From a virus, in the IMG/VR virus record IMGVR_UViG_3300046512_000236, positions 1 to 36,691 of that record: a stretch of DNA of 36,691 nucleotides; one strand, written 5' to 3'. Positions 23,055 to 31,070 of this stretch are shown piece by piece. The position numbers and the translations under genes are program-made. The notes under the pieces are model-generated. The model saw only the letters and a list, made by a program, of their open reading frames with translations, was not told the DNA's origin and made no database searches. Positions within the stretch are counted from its first letter, which is position 1, and every line of letters starts with the position of its first letter.

Positions 23055-23483
23055 TCAGGCCAGGCCGTTGATGTCCCACTCGGCCTTCGGTTCGGGCTTT
23101 GCCTCGGCGACGAGCTGGCCGTCCGCATCGCGGCGCGCGATGACGCTTTCCGTGACCTTGAGCTTGATCGCCACATCGGCCGTCGCGTTGTTCAGGAACT
23201 CGACGTCGAACACCATGCCGTCTTTCTGATTGTCGCGGTTGTCGATCAGGTTGCGCTGATTCGCCTTGACCCATTCCACCACGGCCGCGAACACGATGTT
23301 CGGATCCCCGGCGAAGTCGAGCAGCAGCGCGGAGAGGGTGTATCGGTAGTTGTAGGACAGGGTGTCCCCCTGCACGGCCGCCACGGTGCCGTTGTCAGCG
23401 AATACCGACAGCTTGTCGGGATTGTCGGCCAGGTGCGGCACTGCGGCGACCAGGGCCGCGCGCAGGGTGTCGGGCTTTTTCAT
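23055..23483 (-). CDS. R: Tail completion protein GpR
   Basis: A 142-aa protein of the P2 GpR family (MKKPDTLRAALVAAVPHLADNPDKL... YNYRYTLSALLLDFAGDPN... VVEWVKANQRNL). P2 R is 155 aa. It acts with S in tail completion. Its start overlaps the Rz-like gene's stop. Confidence 0.93.
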   Translation of the reverse strand: MKKPDTLRAALVAAVPHLADNPDKLSVFADNGTVAAVQGDTLSYNYRYTLSALLLDFAGDPNIVFAAVVEWVKANQRNLIDNRDNQKDGMVFDVEFLNNATADVAIKLKVTESVIARRDADGQLVAEAKPEPKAEWDINGLA

Positions 23484-23989
23484 GGGGTAGGCTCGGCGAT
23501 GATGACGGCGCCCTGGCGGCGGAGTAGGGCCTGCAGCTCGTCTAGCTGCGCGGCGTCTGCGTGGGCGCTGGTGTAGTTTCCGGCGACGGTTGCGGCGACG
23601 GCAGAGAGCGTAAGCCCCGAGCTGGCCGCATCAGCGCCTCGGGGATTCGGATCGAGCATTGCGCCGGCGGCGGCGGCGTCGTGCAGGCGCACAAAGCCGA
23701 CAGGGATAGCGCAAGAGGCATCAGCTTGCGGCGTGACATAGCGGGGGATCTCCTTGACGATGGTGTCGCCCTTGACCTCGATCGTGCGAACGCGATCGAC
23801 GTATTGGGTGACGGTGACAACGCCGGCCTCGGTGCTGTCGAGTTGGGCGCGCAGCTGCGCGACCGTCTTCGTGGCGTCTTCGGCGCGCTCCTGGGCGTCC
23901 TGGTAGCTGTTCCAGAGCCAGGCGCCAGAGAGCACGGCCAGGGCCACAACTACCAGGGCGGCGAGAGAGAGGGCGAGCGTGCGGTTCAT
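23480..23989 (-). CDS. lysB: i-spanin (Rz/LysB-like)
   Basis: A 169-aa protein with an N-terminal inner-membrane anchor (LALSLAALVVVALAVLSGAWLW, key span) and a periplasmic coiled-coil region (YQDAQERAEDATKTVAQLRAQL) ending in a more variable domain. It is the inner subunit of the spanin complex that fuses inner and outer membranes after peptidoglycan breakdown. The ATG at 23989 overlaps the endolysin stop by ATGA. A separate lipoprotein gene lies inside it in another frame. Confidence 0.85.
   Translation of the reverse strand: MNRTLALSLAALVVVALAVLSGAWLWNSYQDAQERAEDATKTVAQLRAQLDSTEAGVVTVTQYVDRVRTIEVKGDTIVKEIPRYVTPQADASCAIPVGFVRLHDAAAAGAMLDPNPRGADAASSGLTLSAVAATVAGNYTSAHADAAQLDELQALLRRQGAVIIAEPTP
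23542..23739 (-). CDS. lysC: o-spanin lipoprotein (Rz1/LysC-like), nested inside lysB
   Basis: A 65-aa reading frame wholly inside the i-spanin gene in a different phase. It has a signal peptide (MSRRKLMPLALSLSALCAC) with a plausible lipobox LCAC and then a Pro-rich mature part (TTPPPPAQC... PQPSPETTPAPTQTP), the hallmark of Rz1 proteins. AAGGAGA lies 9 nt before the ATG at 23739, a better ribosome-binding site than chance would give inside another gene. Nested or overlapping Rz1 genes are well known in lambda and P2. Confidence 0.85.
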   Translation of the reverse strand: MSRRKLMPLALSLSALCACTTPPPPAQCSIRIPEALMRPARGLRSLPSPQPSPETTPAPTQTPRS

Positions 23990-24825
23990 GCGGCCGCCTG
24001 GTCGGATTCCGCGGCGACCTGGTCGGCCGGCTTGTCGAGGGCGCGGTACCGATCGGCGGCGCGCGACAGCTTCACGTCGTACAGGTTGGCGGCGTAGTCG
24101 GGGCCGTTGTAACCCTTGGCGAACGCGGCCCACTTGCGGCCCTTGAGCGCGGCAACCAGGGGCGGATCCACGTGCAGCAGGTATCGCACAAAGGCGTCCA
24201 GGTGCTCGGCCTCGCTCGTTTCCATGCGGCTGACGAACTCGGCCAGGCTCGTGTACTTCATGGCCGGCCAGTGGTAGCCCATGATCTGGAATGCGCCCCA
24301 GCTGCACGCCTCGCGCGCCGCCTCGGGGTGGATCTGTTCGGCTTGCGCCAGGCGAACGTACTCGGACGTGCCGCCCATGTAGCCCCCGCGCGTCTGCGAC
24401 ACGAGCTTGGGGTACTTCGCCGCGATCGGGGCCGGGTCGACGCCGTAGGCGCGCAGTCGTTTCCAGAACATGTGGCGCTCGAACAGGATCGCGGGCCGCC
24501 CGTCGGGCAGGAACCCGAGGCCGTGCGACTCCACTTCGTTGACCGCGCGCACTGTCGACACGGGCACGCCCAGGCGCAGGGCGGCGGCGGCCAGGTCGGC
24601 GTCCGTCAGGTGCTTGGGGTTGCGCATGCCGGCCATGAGCGCGATCTGCGTCTTCGGGCCATAGATGCCGTCGACGACCAGGCCTGTCGCCTTTTGCAGC
24701 GCCAGGACGGCGGCCTGGGTGGCGTCGTCGTACACGTGGGTCGGTTGCACAGCGTGGCCGGCGCGTGCCAGGCGGCGTTGCAGCAGCTCGACCTCGTTCC
24801 CGTGGGATCCGCTTCTCAGGATCAT
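23986..24825 (-). CDS. Endolysin: PG-binding domain plus N-acetylmuramidase (DUF3380)
   Basis: A 279-aa modular endolysin. Residues 1-65 form a PG_binding_1 domain (LRSGSHGNEVELLQRRLARAG... VVDGIYGPKTQIAL). Residues about 95-260 match the N-acetylmuramidase family (VNEVESHGLGFLPDGRPAILFERHMFW is the span, with the likely catalytic Glu in NEVESHG; ASCSWGAFQIMGY-like CSWGAFQIMG). No signal peptide, so export depends on the holin. P2 K is a different, smaller lysozyme, and this type is common in Burkholderia and Pseudomonas phages. Confidence 0.93.
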   Translation of the reverse strand: MILRSGSHGNEVELLQRRLARAGHAVQPTHVYDDATQAAVLALQKATGLVVDGIYGPKTQIALMAGMRNPKHLTDADLAAAALRLGVPVSTVRAVNEVESHGLGFLPDGRPAILFERHMFWKRLRAYGVDPAPIAAKYPKLVSQTRGGYMGGTSEYVRLAQAEQIHPEAAREACSWGAFQIMGYHWPAMKYTSLAEFVSRMETSEAEHLDAFVRYLLHVDPPLVAALKGRKWAAFAKGYNGPDYAANLYDVKLSRAADRYRALDKPADQVAAESDQAAA

Positions 24826-24829
24826 GGCA

Positions 24830-25102
24830 TCAGCTCCGGTGGTGCAGGAAACGCGCCACGTTGCCGCGCGTGGCGCAGACGAACAGGGCGATCAGGAGGG
24901 CGCGACCGGCCTCGAACGCGGTTACGGGCCTGGCGCTGATCGCCAGCTCGATCGCCGACCCGCCGATGACGACCAGGAGCGCCCAGGCGAGCCAGGACAC
25001 GGCGTGCCGGTGGCGGGCGCCGTTCTTGCGGTAGGCGATCAGCGCCAACGCCGCGATCAGGTAGGCCGAGAAAGTGAGGATGGCCAGGCTTGCGTGTGCC
25101 AT
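24830..25102 (-). CDS. Putative holin, three transmembrane segments
   Basis: A 90-aa protein with three hydrophobic stretches (LTFSAYLIAALALIAY; WLAWALLVVIGGSAIELAI; RALLIALFVCATRG) and a basic C-terminus, fitting three-TM phage holins (from memory, like the phage_holin_3 groups). It sits directly before the endolysin and after another holin-like gene. It may be the main holin or an antiholin of its neighbour. The ATG at 25102 follows the upstream stop immediately. Confidence 0.75.
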   Translation of the reverse strand: MAHASLAILTFSAYLIAALALIAYRKNGARHRHAVSWLAWALLVVIGGSAIELAISARPVTAFEAGRALLIALFVCATRGNVARFLHHRS

Positions 25103-25103
25103 A

Positions 25104-25454
25104 TCAGCCCCCCTTGCGGAACAGCGACAGCAGGTCGAACGACCGCACGCGTTCAATGAGCTGCAACGCAACGACGATCGCCAGAGAGGCCGCAAAGAAC
25201 GCCGCAACGCCGGTCGACGTGATGGGTGTCCAGCCGACGACCTCGGGCGCGGCAAGGTAGCCGATGACGAACGAGATAGCCAGGTAGGCGAAGCGCGCGA
25301 CAAGGCTCAAGTCCTTGGACGTGACGACGACCAGGACAGCGCCGGCGAACGCGCCGATCAGGGCGTTGCCGTCGACGCCAGGGAATAGCGCGGTGATACC
25401 TACCCCGAGCGCCGAGGCGGCCGCGCTGGCGGTGGTGGTGCCGGGTTCTGCCAT
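25104..25454 (-). CDS. Putative phage holin (larger holin-like membrane protein)
   Basis: A 116-aa protein with hydrophobic segments GNALIGAFAGAVLVVV, ARFAYLAISFVIGYLA and GVAAFFAASLAIVVALQL and a charged C-terminal tail (RVRSFDLLSLFRKGG). It resembles the putative holin placed before the lysis genes of Burkholderia-type P2 phages. The ATG at 25454 has AAGGAAA 6 nt upstream; the frame also extends to 25481 but without such support. Two adjacent holin-like genes suggest a holin/antiholin pair timing lysis. Confidence 0.75.
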   Translation of the reverse strand: MAEPGTTTASAAASALGVGITALFPGVDGNALIGAFAGAVLVVVTSKDLSLVARFAYLAISFVIGYLAAPEVVGWTPITSTGVAAFFAASLAIVVALQLIERVRSFDLLSLFRKGG

Positions 25455-25471
25455 GTCGATTTCCTTCGGGA

Positions 25472-25678
25472 TCAATCCCACAGTTGAATGAGCTTTTTCG
25501 AGGTCTGGTCAGCCTGCGCCGTGGGCAGCTCGACGACCGTTCCCAGGGGGGGGACCGGGCCGAGGTCGGCCAGGCCGGGATTCAGTTCGAGCACGACTTC
25601 GACCAGGCCGCGCGTGCGACCGAAGTGCCGGTAGACCAGCAGGTCGACGGTGTCGCCTTGTTGCGAAGCGACGCGCAT
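25472..25678 (-). CDS. X: Tail protein GpX
   Basis: A 68-aa protein of the P2 GpX family (MRVASQQGDTVDLLVYRHFG... LNPGLADLGPVPPLGTVVELP), with a LysM-like motif. P2 X is 67 aa. It is required for tail assembly, probably at the tube-baseplate junction. It follows the L stop with no gap. Confidence 0.95.
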   Translation of the reverse strand: MRVASQQGDTVDLLVYRHFGRTRGLVEVVLELNPGLADLGPVPPLGTVVELPTAQADQTSKKLIQLWD

Positions 25679-26158
25679 TTAGATCAGCTCCACGGTCATG
25701 CGGCCCACGCCTTTGATATCGCGCACGGCCCACTTGGCGTTGCGGCGGTCGTCGTCGATCGTGGTGTCGAGCTGGTCGGCCGCCTGGTGGCCGCTCTTGG
25801 TGCTGTCGAAATCGCGGTACTTCTCGACCAGGTCGGCGCGGGCGGTGTAGTAGACGGCCGTGCGATATCGCGCAAGGTTGATACTCTCGCCGCCGACCGA
25901 GGGCGCGGGAACGTCTGCGAGCTTCGCGCGGCCGAGGCTTTGCTGCGCGCCGGCGAACGTACGCAGCTCGTCGTTCGTGGCGGCCATGGCGATGACCAAG
26001 GCCTCGCGCAAACGCTCGTAGGTCACAGTGCCGTCGAGGCGGACGGCCTTGCGCACATGGGCCATGTCGACATCGGGGAACCAGCCATCGTTGGCGATCA
26101 TGCTCGCGCCGGCCGGCGCGTCCAGGGTGGTTGCGGGTGCGGTGGCGATCAGGCTCAT
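25679..26158 (-). CDS. L: Head completion protein GpL
   Basis: A 159-aa protein of the P2 GpL family (WFPDVDMAHVRKAVRLDGTVTYERLREAL is the key span; P2 L is 169 aa). It completes filled heads and forms part of the neck. The ATG at 26158 is the first in frame but has a pyrimidine-rich upstream sequence and no Shine-Dalgarno. An internal ATG at 26101 just before the conserved region is an alternative. The 104 bp between this gene and M contains nothing recognisable. Confidence 0.92.
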   Translation of the reverse strand: MSLIATAPATTLDAPAGASMIANDGWFPDVDMAHVRKAVRLDGTVTYERLREALVIAMAATNDELRTFAGAQQSLGRAKLADVPAPSVGGESINLARYRTAVYYTARADLVEKYRDFDSTKSGHQAADQLDTTIDDDRRNAKWAVRDIKGVGRMTVELI

Positions 26159-26262
26159 GGCGGGGAAAAGGTAGAAGGCGGTGGACCGGGGCGTAGGGAT
26201 CGCGTAAGCCGTTCAGGTATTGCGAAACCTCGGCCCCGGTGCCGCCTTGCCGGAGGGGCTCT

Positions 26263-27018
26263 TTACGTGCCAGTGGCGTTGCCGCCGCTGGCTTCTTGCA
26301 GCTCGCGGGCGAGCTGGTCGGATTTCTGTTTCTGCTCGGCGTCAAACTTCGCCAGGGCTTTTTCTCGGCGGCCGATTTCCTGCTTTACGCCGACAAGCGG
26401 GTTCAGCTCGGCGGCCCTGCGCAGGGCGGTAAGGGCGGCCACGTACAGCTCGCGGTTCTCGGCGGTCAGCGGGTCGACGTTCGCGGCCATGCCGTACGCT
26501 TTCAGGAGCTTGGCGCGCACCTGGTCGGGCATGTCGTGGGCGTTGGTCATGCCGCCGACATCGGCCAGGATCGAGGCCGAGAACGTGCCGCCGGCCTGCA
26601 TCGCCTTGAGGGCGACGTCCGCGAATTCCTCGGCCAGCGCCACCGGCAGCTCGCGTTGAAATTGATCGGGCAGCTTGAGGCCGTGGGCGAGCGCGTACCG
26701 GGCGATATCGAGGGCGCCGGCATAGTCGCCAGCGTCGATGCGCCATACCAGCACGGTCGCGAGCACATCGTCCTGCGCGCCACGCCCGCCGTCGAGCACG
26801 CCGGCGACATAGTCGGCGTAGTCGGGCAGCAGCTCGCGCTTGACCTCGGCCTTGCGCTCGGCGGATTGCACGTCAGCCAGGCGGACGCGATCGCTTTGGA
26901 GCTTCGCGAGCATCAGCTCGTAGCCGGTGGCGCCGGCGAGGGATTCGCCGGCGGCCACGGCCGCCGCTTGCCTTTGCGCACGAACGCGCTCGAAATGTTG
27001 GCGGGCGGGGCTGGTCAT
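26263..27018 (-). CDS. M: Terminase small subunit GpM (endonuclease subunit)
   Basis: A 251-aa protein of the P2 GpM family (MTSPARQHFERVRAQRQAAA... GATGYELMLAKLQSDRVRL... KRELLPDYADYVAGVL). P2 M is 247 aa. It recognises cos and with GpP cuts and packages DNA. It starts 2 bp after the capsid gene stop. Confidence 0.94.
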   Translation of the reverse strand: MTSPARQHFERVRAQRQAAAVAAGESLAGATGYELMLAKLQSDRVRLADVQSAERKAEVKRELLPDYADYVAGVLDGGRGAQDDVLATVLVWRIDAGDYAGALDIARYALAHGLKLPDQFQRELPVALAEEFADVALKAMQAGGTFSASILADVGGMTNAHDMPDQVRAKLLKAYGMAANVDPLTAENRELYVAALTALRRAAELNPLVGVKQEIGRREKALAKFDAEQKQKSDQLARELQEASGGNATGT

Positions 27019-27020
27019 GG

Positions 27021-28028
27021 TTACACCAGGGTGATGTTTTCAGCCACGGCGCCGGCGCCGAAGTCCTCGACCACGTACGCGTCGTTGGCCGACTCGTAGT
27101 TCTCGATCCGGTCGCGCTTCGGGTTGTCCGTCACGGTGCGGCGGCGGCTACCCTCCTGCGTGTAGATCGAGAGGTTCTTCAGCGGCGTGACAAACACCTT
27201 GCCGGCCGGGAAGAACGGAACCCGCACGGCAGGCAGGCCGCCCACGCGCTTCTGGCTGATGACGATGTCGGCGGCCAGCGTTTCGGTCGGCGCCTGCGTC
27301 TGGTTGACCAGCGGGAAGTACTTGTCGTCCAGCAGCTCACGGCCCACCACGGCGACCAGGTCGGTGCGCTCCTGGTGCCATGGGTCGACCATCTGGTTGA
27401 CCAGGTCGACGACCAGGGCGTCGATGTTCTTGTACTTCTCGCCCGCGCCGATCTTGATGAGGTTCGAGCCGGCTGCGACCTCATGCATGACGCGCTCGGG
27501 GGCCTGCTCGCGGTAGTGCTGGAGCCAGCCCTTGTTCACGTCTTGCAGCAGCGGGTTAGCGGCCTTGTTCGACGTGGCGGCGCGGCTGGTGCCGTTGAAA
27601 CCGCACATGATCCGGTCCAGCGCCTGGCGAACGATGAACGCGTCGCGCAGGAACGTCTCGAACTCCGGGTGGCGCGCCCAGGCGTCCAGGCGGGCATACG
27701 GCACATGCGAGTCCCAATTCGTTTGCTCGCAACGGTACTTGTTGCTATCGAGCGCCGAAATGTCGGTCGTTTGGCGATCCTGGGCGGCCGTGTTCGTGGT
27801 GCCTGCGATCGGACCCGTGGCGCCCACGCCGATCTTTTCGCCCTCCTGGTCGAGAACCAGGATCATGTTGATGGTCTTGAGGAACTCGCTGGTTTCCTGC
27901 ATCCGCCTTTCGAGCGTCTGTTGCACGGACGGCGCAACAGCAAACTTCTCGGTGGCGTCAGCGATCGCGTTCAGTTTCGCGATGCGTTCCAGGTAGGCGC
28001 GATACAGCACGCGGGTTTCGTTACGCAT
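27021..28028 (-). CDS. N: Major capsid protein GpN
   Basis: A 335-aa protein of the P2 GpN family (MRNETRVLYRAYLERIAKLN... FLKTINMILVLDQEGEKIGVG). P2 N is 357 aa. It forms the T=7 shell after N-terminal trimming by the GpO protease. Good ribosome-binding site GGAGAAA 6 nt upstream of the ATG. The 55-bp gap to O contains no other element. Confidence 0.95.
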   Translation of the reverse strand: MRNETRVLYRAYLERIAKLNAIADATEKFAVAPSVQQTLERRMQETSEFLKTINMILVLDQEGEKIGVGATGPIAGTTNTAAQDRQTTDISALDSNKYRCEQTNWDSHVPYARLDAWARHPEFETFLRDAFIVRQALDRIMCGFNGTSRAATSNKAANPLLQDVNKGWLQHYREQAPERVMHEVAAGSNLIKIGAGEKYKNIDALVVDLVNQMVDPWHQERTDLVAVVGRELLDDKYFPLVNQTQAPTETLAADIVISQKRVGGLPAVRVPFFPAGKVFVTPLKNLSIYTQEGSRRRTVTDNPKRDRIENYESANDAYVVEDFGAGAVAENITLV

Positions 28029-28083
28029 GGGTTGTTTCTCCGGGTGGCGTGAGGGTACGGGTTGCGGTCAGGGCGTCAGGCGA

Positions 28084-29088
28084 TCAGCAATCGGTCTGCA
28101 CGCTGTTGGATTGGCCGGTGACGTGCGGGCGTGCCGGGTCGGCTTGGGTGTTCGACAGCTTCGTTTGCAGGGCGGCGAAGTCGGTCGACGTCTTGTCGTG
28201 CGCGGCCTTCAGCTCGGCGTAGTCCGCTTGCGCCTTCGCCAGGTCGGCCGACAGCTTCGCGACCGTTTCGGACTGTTCTTTGCCGTGCGTCGCCAGCAGC
28301 TCGATCGCCTTGTTGAGGTCGGTGAAGCGTTCGGCGTCGTTCGCGTCCTTTTTGCCCAGGATAGTGGCGACGGTCGAAAACACCTTCTTGACCTGGTCGG
28401 CCACGGTGACCGTCGGTTCTTCCAGCTCGAACGAGGTTTCAATCGCGGCGGTGAACAGGTTGCTCGTGTTACGGGCCGAGAAATGCAGTGCGTCGGTTCC
28501 CAGGCTTGCCGGGGAATCGGTCACGGCCAGGCCGATCAGATAGGCTTGCTTGGTGTCCGCGAACGAGGTATTCACTTCGGCGCTCGTGTAGATTTTCTGG
28601 CGGTCCTTGTTCATCGCGACCAGGGCCGGCGTGGGTGAAATCTGCGCGAACAGCTTCATCTTGCCGCCGACTTCCTCGGCCTTGAGCGCCAGCACGTCGC
28701 CGTAGGCCTTGAAGGGGCCATCGGGCACGATGCCCTTGATGTGTTCCATGTTGACGCGCGCGCCGTACATCTGCGGGTTGTAGTTGGCGGCCATCTGCTC
28801 GATCCATGCGCGCGAGATTGTGCGGCCGTCGACCGTTGCGCCTTCGGTGGCGATCGCAAACCATTTCGTGGTCGCGTACTTTTCGACATGGGTTGCGACG
28901 GTCGAGCCAGCCATACCCAGGGCGCCGGCAGCGGCGAGCGCCTTCGTTACGCCTTCAGCCGTGAAGTCGGGAAGCAGCGTTGCGAAGCCGCCCGCGACAT
29001 GAGCTGCGGCGGCGTGCGCGTCGATTGCGAACATCGCCGCAGCAGCGATGCCGATCATCGGCAGGATTCGGAAGAAAGTGCGTTTCAT
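28084..29088 (-). CDS. O: Capsid scaffold and maturation protease GpO with unusual N-terminal extension
   Basis: A 334-aa protein. From residue 75 on it is a normal GpO: TEGATVDGRTISRAWIEQMA, MYGARVNMEHIKG, KIYTSAEV, then a scaffold coiled coil (TVAKLSADLAKAQADYAEL). The P2 catalytic residues D19, H48 and S107 correspond to D87, H116 and S169, so about 68 residues are added in front. The extension begins MKRTFFRILPMIGIAAAAMF and continues AIDAHAAAA, a textbook-looking signal peptide, then has a helix rich in Ala/Gly. TTGGAG 8 nt before the ATG at 29088 supports this start. An internal Met59 (28914) would give a conventional protein but lacks a Shine-Dalgarno. P2 O is 284 aa. Confidence 0.9.
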   Translation of the reverse strand: MKRTFFRILPMIGIAAAAMFAIDAHAAAAHVAGGFATLLPDFTAEGVTKALAAAGALGMAGSTVATHVEKYATTKWFAIATEGATVDGRTISRAWIEQMAANYNPQMYGARVNMEHIKGIVPDGPFKAYGDVLALKAEEVGGKMKLFAQISPTPALVAMNKDRQKIYTSAEVNTSFADTKQAYLIGLAVTDSPASLGTDALHFSARNTSNLFTAAIETSFELEEPTVTVADQVKKVFSTVATILGKKDANDAERFTDLNKAIELLATHGKEQSETVAKLSADLAKAQADYAELKAAHDKTSTDFAALQTKLSNTQADPARPHVTGQSNSVQTDC

Positions 29089-29166
29089 CTGTCAGGCTCC
29101 AAGCGGGTGCGGTGGTGGTGTTTGCGGTAGTGGTGTAGCGGTGTGTCCATGTTGGGCATTCGCGCG

Positions 29167-29207
29167 ATGTCCATCAATCATCGCGACATGTGGTGGCTTT
29201 CGTGACA
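29167..29207. promoter_or_regulatory. O/P divergent late promoter region with two dyads
   Basis: Between divergent O and P lie ATGTC-N13-GACAT (29167-29189) and, adjoining it, TGTGGTGGCTTTCGTGACA (29189-29207; TGT-N13-ACA). The second shares ATGTGGTGGC with the dyad upstream of V. These are candidate Ogr sites. The second is centred 110 bp from the O start and 58 bp from the P start. No -35 is visible, as expected for activator-dependent promoters. Confidence 0.5.
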
Positions 29208-29255
29208 GTCGATTACGCGTGCGTCGCGCGTGCGCGAGGCAATACGCTTGTCGGC

Positions 29256-31070
29256 ATGCTCGACCCATTCGCCCCTGATACGGCGCAGGCCTCGCAAACG
29301 ACTTGCCCCCTGCCGCCCTACCCGCCTACCTCTCTCGACACAGACCCGAGGAAGGCGGCGCGCGCCCTTTACTGGCAGGGGTGGCGCGTGTCCAGCATTG
29401 CGCGGCATCTCGACCTGAAACGCGGCACGGTCAATTCTTGGAGAGAACGCGACAAGTGGGACGAGGCCTCGGCAATCGACAAGGTCAACAGCGCGTTGGA
29501 AATCCGGCTTATTGCGCTCATTGCGAAAGAAAAGAAGGACGGCGCCGACTTCAAAGAAATTGACCTATTGGGGCGCCAGCTTGAACGCACGGCGCGCGTC
29601 ACCAAGTACGGCGAAACGGGGAAAGAGAGCGACCTGAATCCGAACATCGCCGCGCGCAACGCTGGCCCCAAGCGCAAGCCAGAGCGCAACACGATCAGCG
29701 ACGACCAGGCGAAGAAAATCCGGGAAGCGTTCCTCGATTGCCTGTTCGACTATCAAAAGGTCTGGTATCGCAACCGGGAGCAGCGCACGCGCATGGTTCT
29801 CAAGTCGCGGCAGATTGGCGCCACGTTCTATTTCGCTCGCGAGGCGCTGGTGGACGCGATCGAAACGGGCCACAACAAGATTTTTCTGTCTGCAAGCCGT
29901 TCGCAGGCCTTCATCTTCCGCAACTACATCAAGAAATTCGCGAAAGAGGCGGCAGACGTCGAGCTTGAGGGCGATCCGATCATCTTGCCCAATGGCTCGG
30001 AGCTGCGATTCCTCGGCACGAACTCGGCCACGGCACAGGGCTACCACGGCGACTTCTACTTCGACGAGTTTTTTTGGGTGCCGAAGTTCAAAGAGCTGAA
30101 CAAGCTCGCGTCGGCCATGGCAATGCACAAGCATTGGCGCAAGACGTATTTTTCGACGCCGTCGAGCATGTCGCACGAAGCCTACGCAATGTGGACCGGG
30201 AAGGACGGCCGCAAGCGCAAGAAAGACGAGGGGTTCAGCCTCGACCTTTCGCACAATGCGCTGGCCGGCGGCCTGGTGTGCGCGGATCGCAAGTGGCGCC
30301 AGATTGTGACCGTGGAGGATGCAGTAGCGGGCGGGTGCGATCTGTTCGACCTCGACGAGCTGCTCGACGAGTATTCGGAGGCCGATTACGCCAATCTGCT
30401 CATGTGTCAGTTCATCGACGACACGGCGAGCGTGTTCAAGTTTTCGGACCTGCAAGCGTGCATGGTCGATTCGTGGGTTGAGTGGGCGGCCGACTACAAG
30501 CCGTTCGCGCTGCGCCCGTTCGGCCACAAGCGGGTATGGGTCGGGTACGACCCGGCATTGACCGGCGACTCGGCCGGGTGCGTAGTGCTCGCGCCGCCGG
30601 CCGTGCCTGGCGGCAAGTTCCGCGTGCTTGAGAAACATCAGTGGCGCGGCCTCGACTTCGAGGCCCAGGCCGAGAGCATTCGCAAGATTACGCAGCGATT
30701 CAACGTCGAGTACATCGGAATCGACACCACAGGCCTGGGGGCCGCCGTGCACCAGCTCGTGAGCAAGTTCTTTCCCCAGGCCCAGGCGATCAACTACTCG
30801 CCCGAGGTTAAAAGCCGCCTGGTGCTCAAAGGCATTTCGGTTGTCAGCAAGGGCCGGCTTGAATTCGACGCGGGATGGGTCGACTTCGCGCAATCGTTCC
30901 TGGCCATCCGCAAAACGATTACCGGCAGCGGCCGGCATGTCACGTATGTGGCCGCGAGAAATGAAGAGATCGGGCACGCCGACCTGGCGTGGGCGTGCCT
31001 GCACGCACTTGGCAATGAGCCGCTAGAGGGTATGACTACCCTCAATGGCGGATTTATGGAGTTTTCCTGA
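29256..31070 (+). CDS. P: Terminase large subunit GpP (ATPase)
   Basis: A 604-aa packaging ATPase (P2 P is 590 aa). The N-terminal HTH-like element (ALYWQGWRVSSIARHLDLKRGTVNSW, key span) is typical. Walker A-like SRQIGAT lies near residue 187, Walker B FYFDEFFW near 268, and the nuclease-side acidic motifs YDPALTGDSAG and GIDTTGLG further on. The ATG at 29256 was chosen because homologues start shortly before the DPRKAARALYW segment. The frame also opens with a GTG at 29190, but that lies in the regulatory dyad. Confidence 0.94.
   Translation: MLDPFAPDTAQASQTTCPLPPYPPTSLDTDPRKAARALYWQGWRVSSIARHLDLKRGTVNSWRERDKWDEASAIDKVNSALEIRLIALIAKEKKDGADFKEIDLLGRQLERTARVTKYGETGKESDLNPNIAARNAGPKRKPERNTISDDQAKKIREAFLDCLFDYQKVWYRNREQRTRMVLKSRQIGATFYFAREALVDAIETGHNKIFLSASRSQAFIFRNYIKKFAKEAADVELEGDPIILPNGSELRFLGTNSATAQGYHGDFYFDEFFWVPKFKELNKLASAMAMHKHWRKTYFSTPSSMSHEAYAMWTGKDGRKRKKDEGFSLDLSHNALAGGLVCADRKWRQIVTVEDAVAGGCDLFDLDELLDEYSEADYANLLMCQFIDDTASVFKFSDLQACMVDSWVEWAADYKPFALRPFGHKRVWVGYDPALTGDSAGCVVLAPPAVPGGKFRVLEKHQWRGLDFEAQAESIRKITQRFNVEYIGIDTTGLGAAVHQLVSKFFPQAQAINYSPEVKSRLVLKGISVVSKGRLEFDAGWVDFAQSFLAIRKTITGSGRHVTYVAARNEEIGHADLAWACLHALGNEPLEGMTTLNGGFMEFS

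Noticed and set aside
29190-29255. GTG start for terminase at 29190
   Set aside because: It would place the first 22 codons in the divergent regulatory dyad, and the added residues look unlike GpP.
29565-31004. Long minus-strand open frame opposite the terminase gene
   Set aside because: It is a shadow of gene P, with no recognisable domain or ribosome-binding site.
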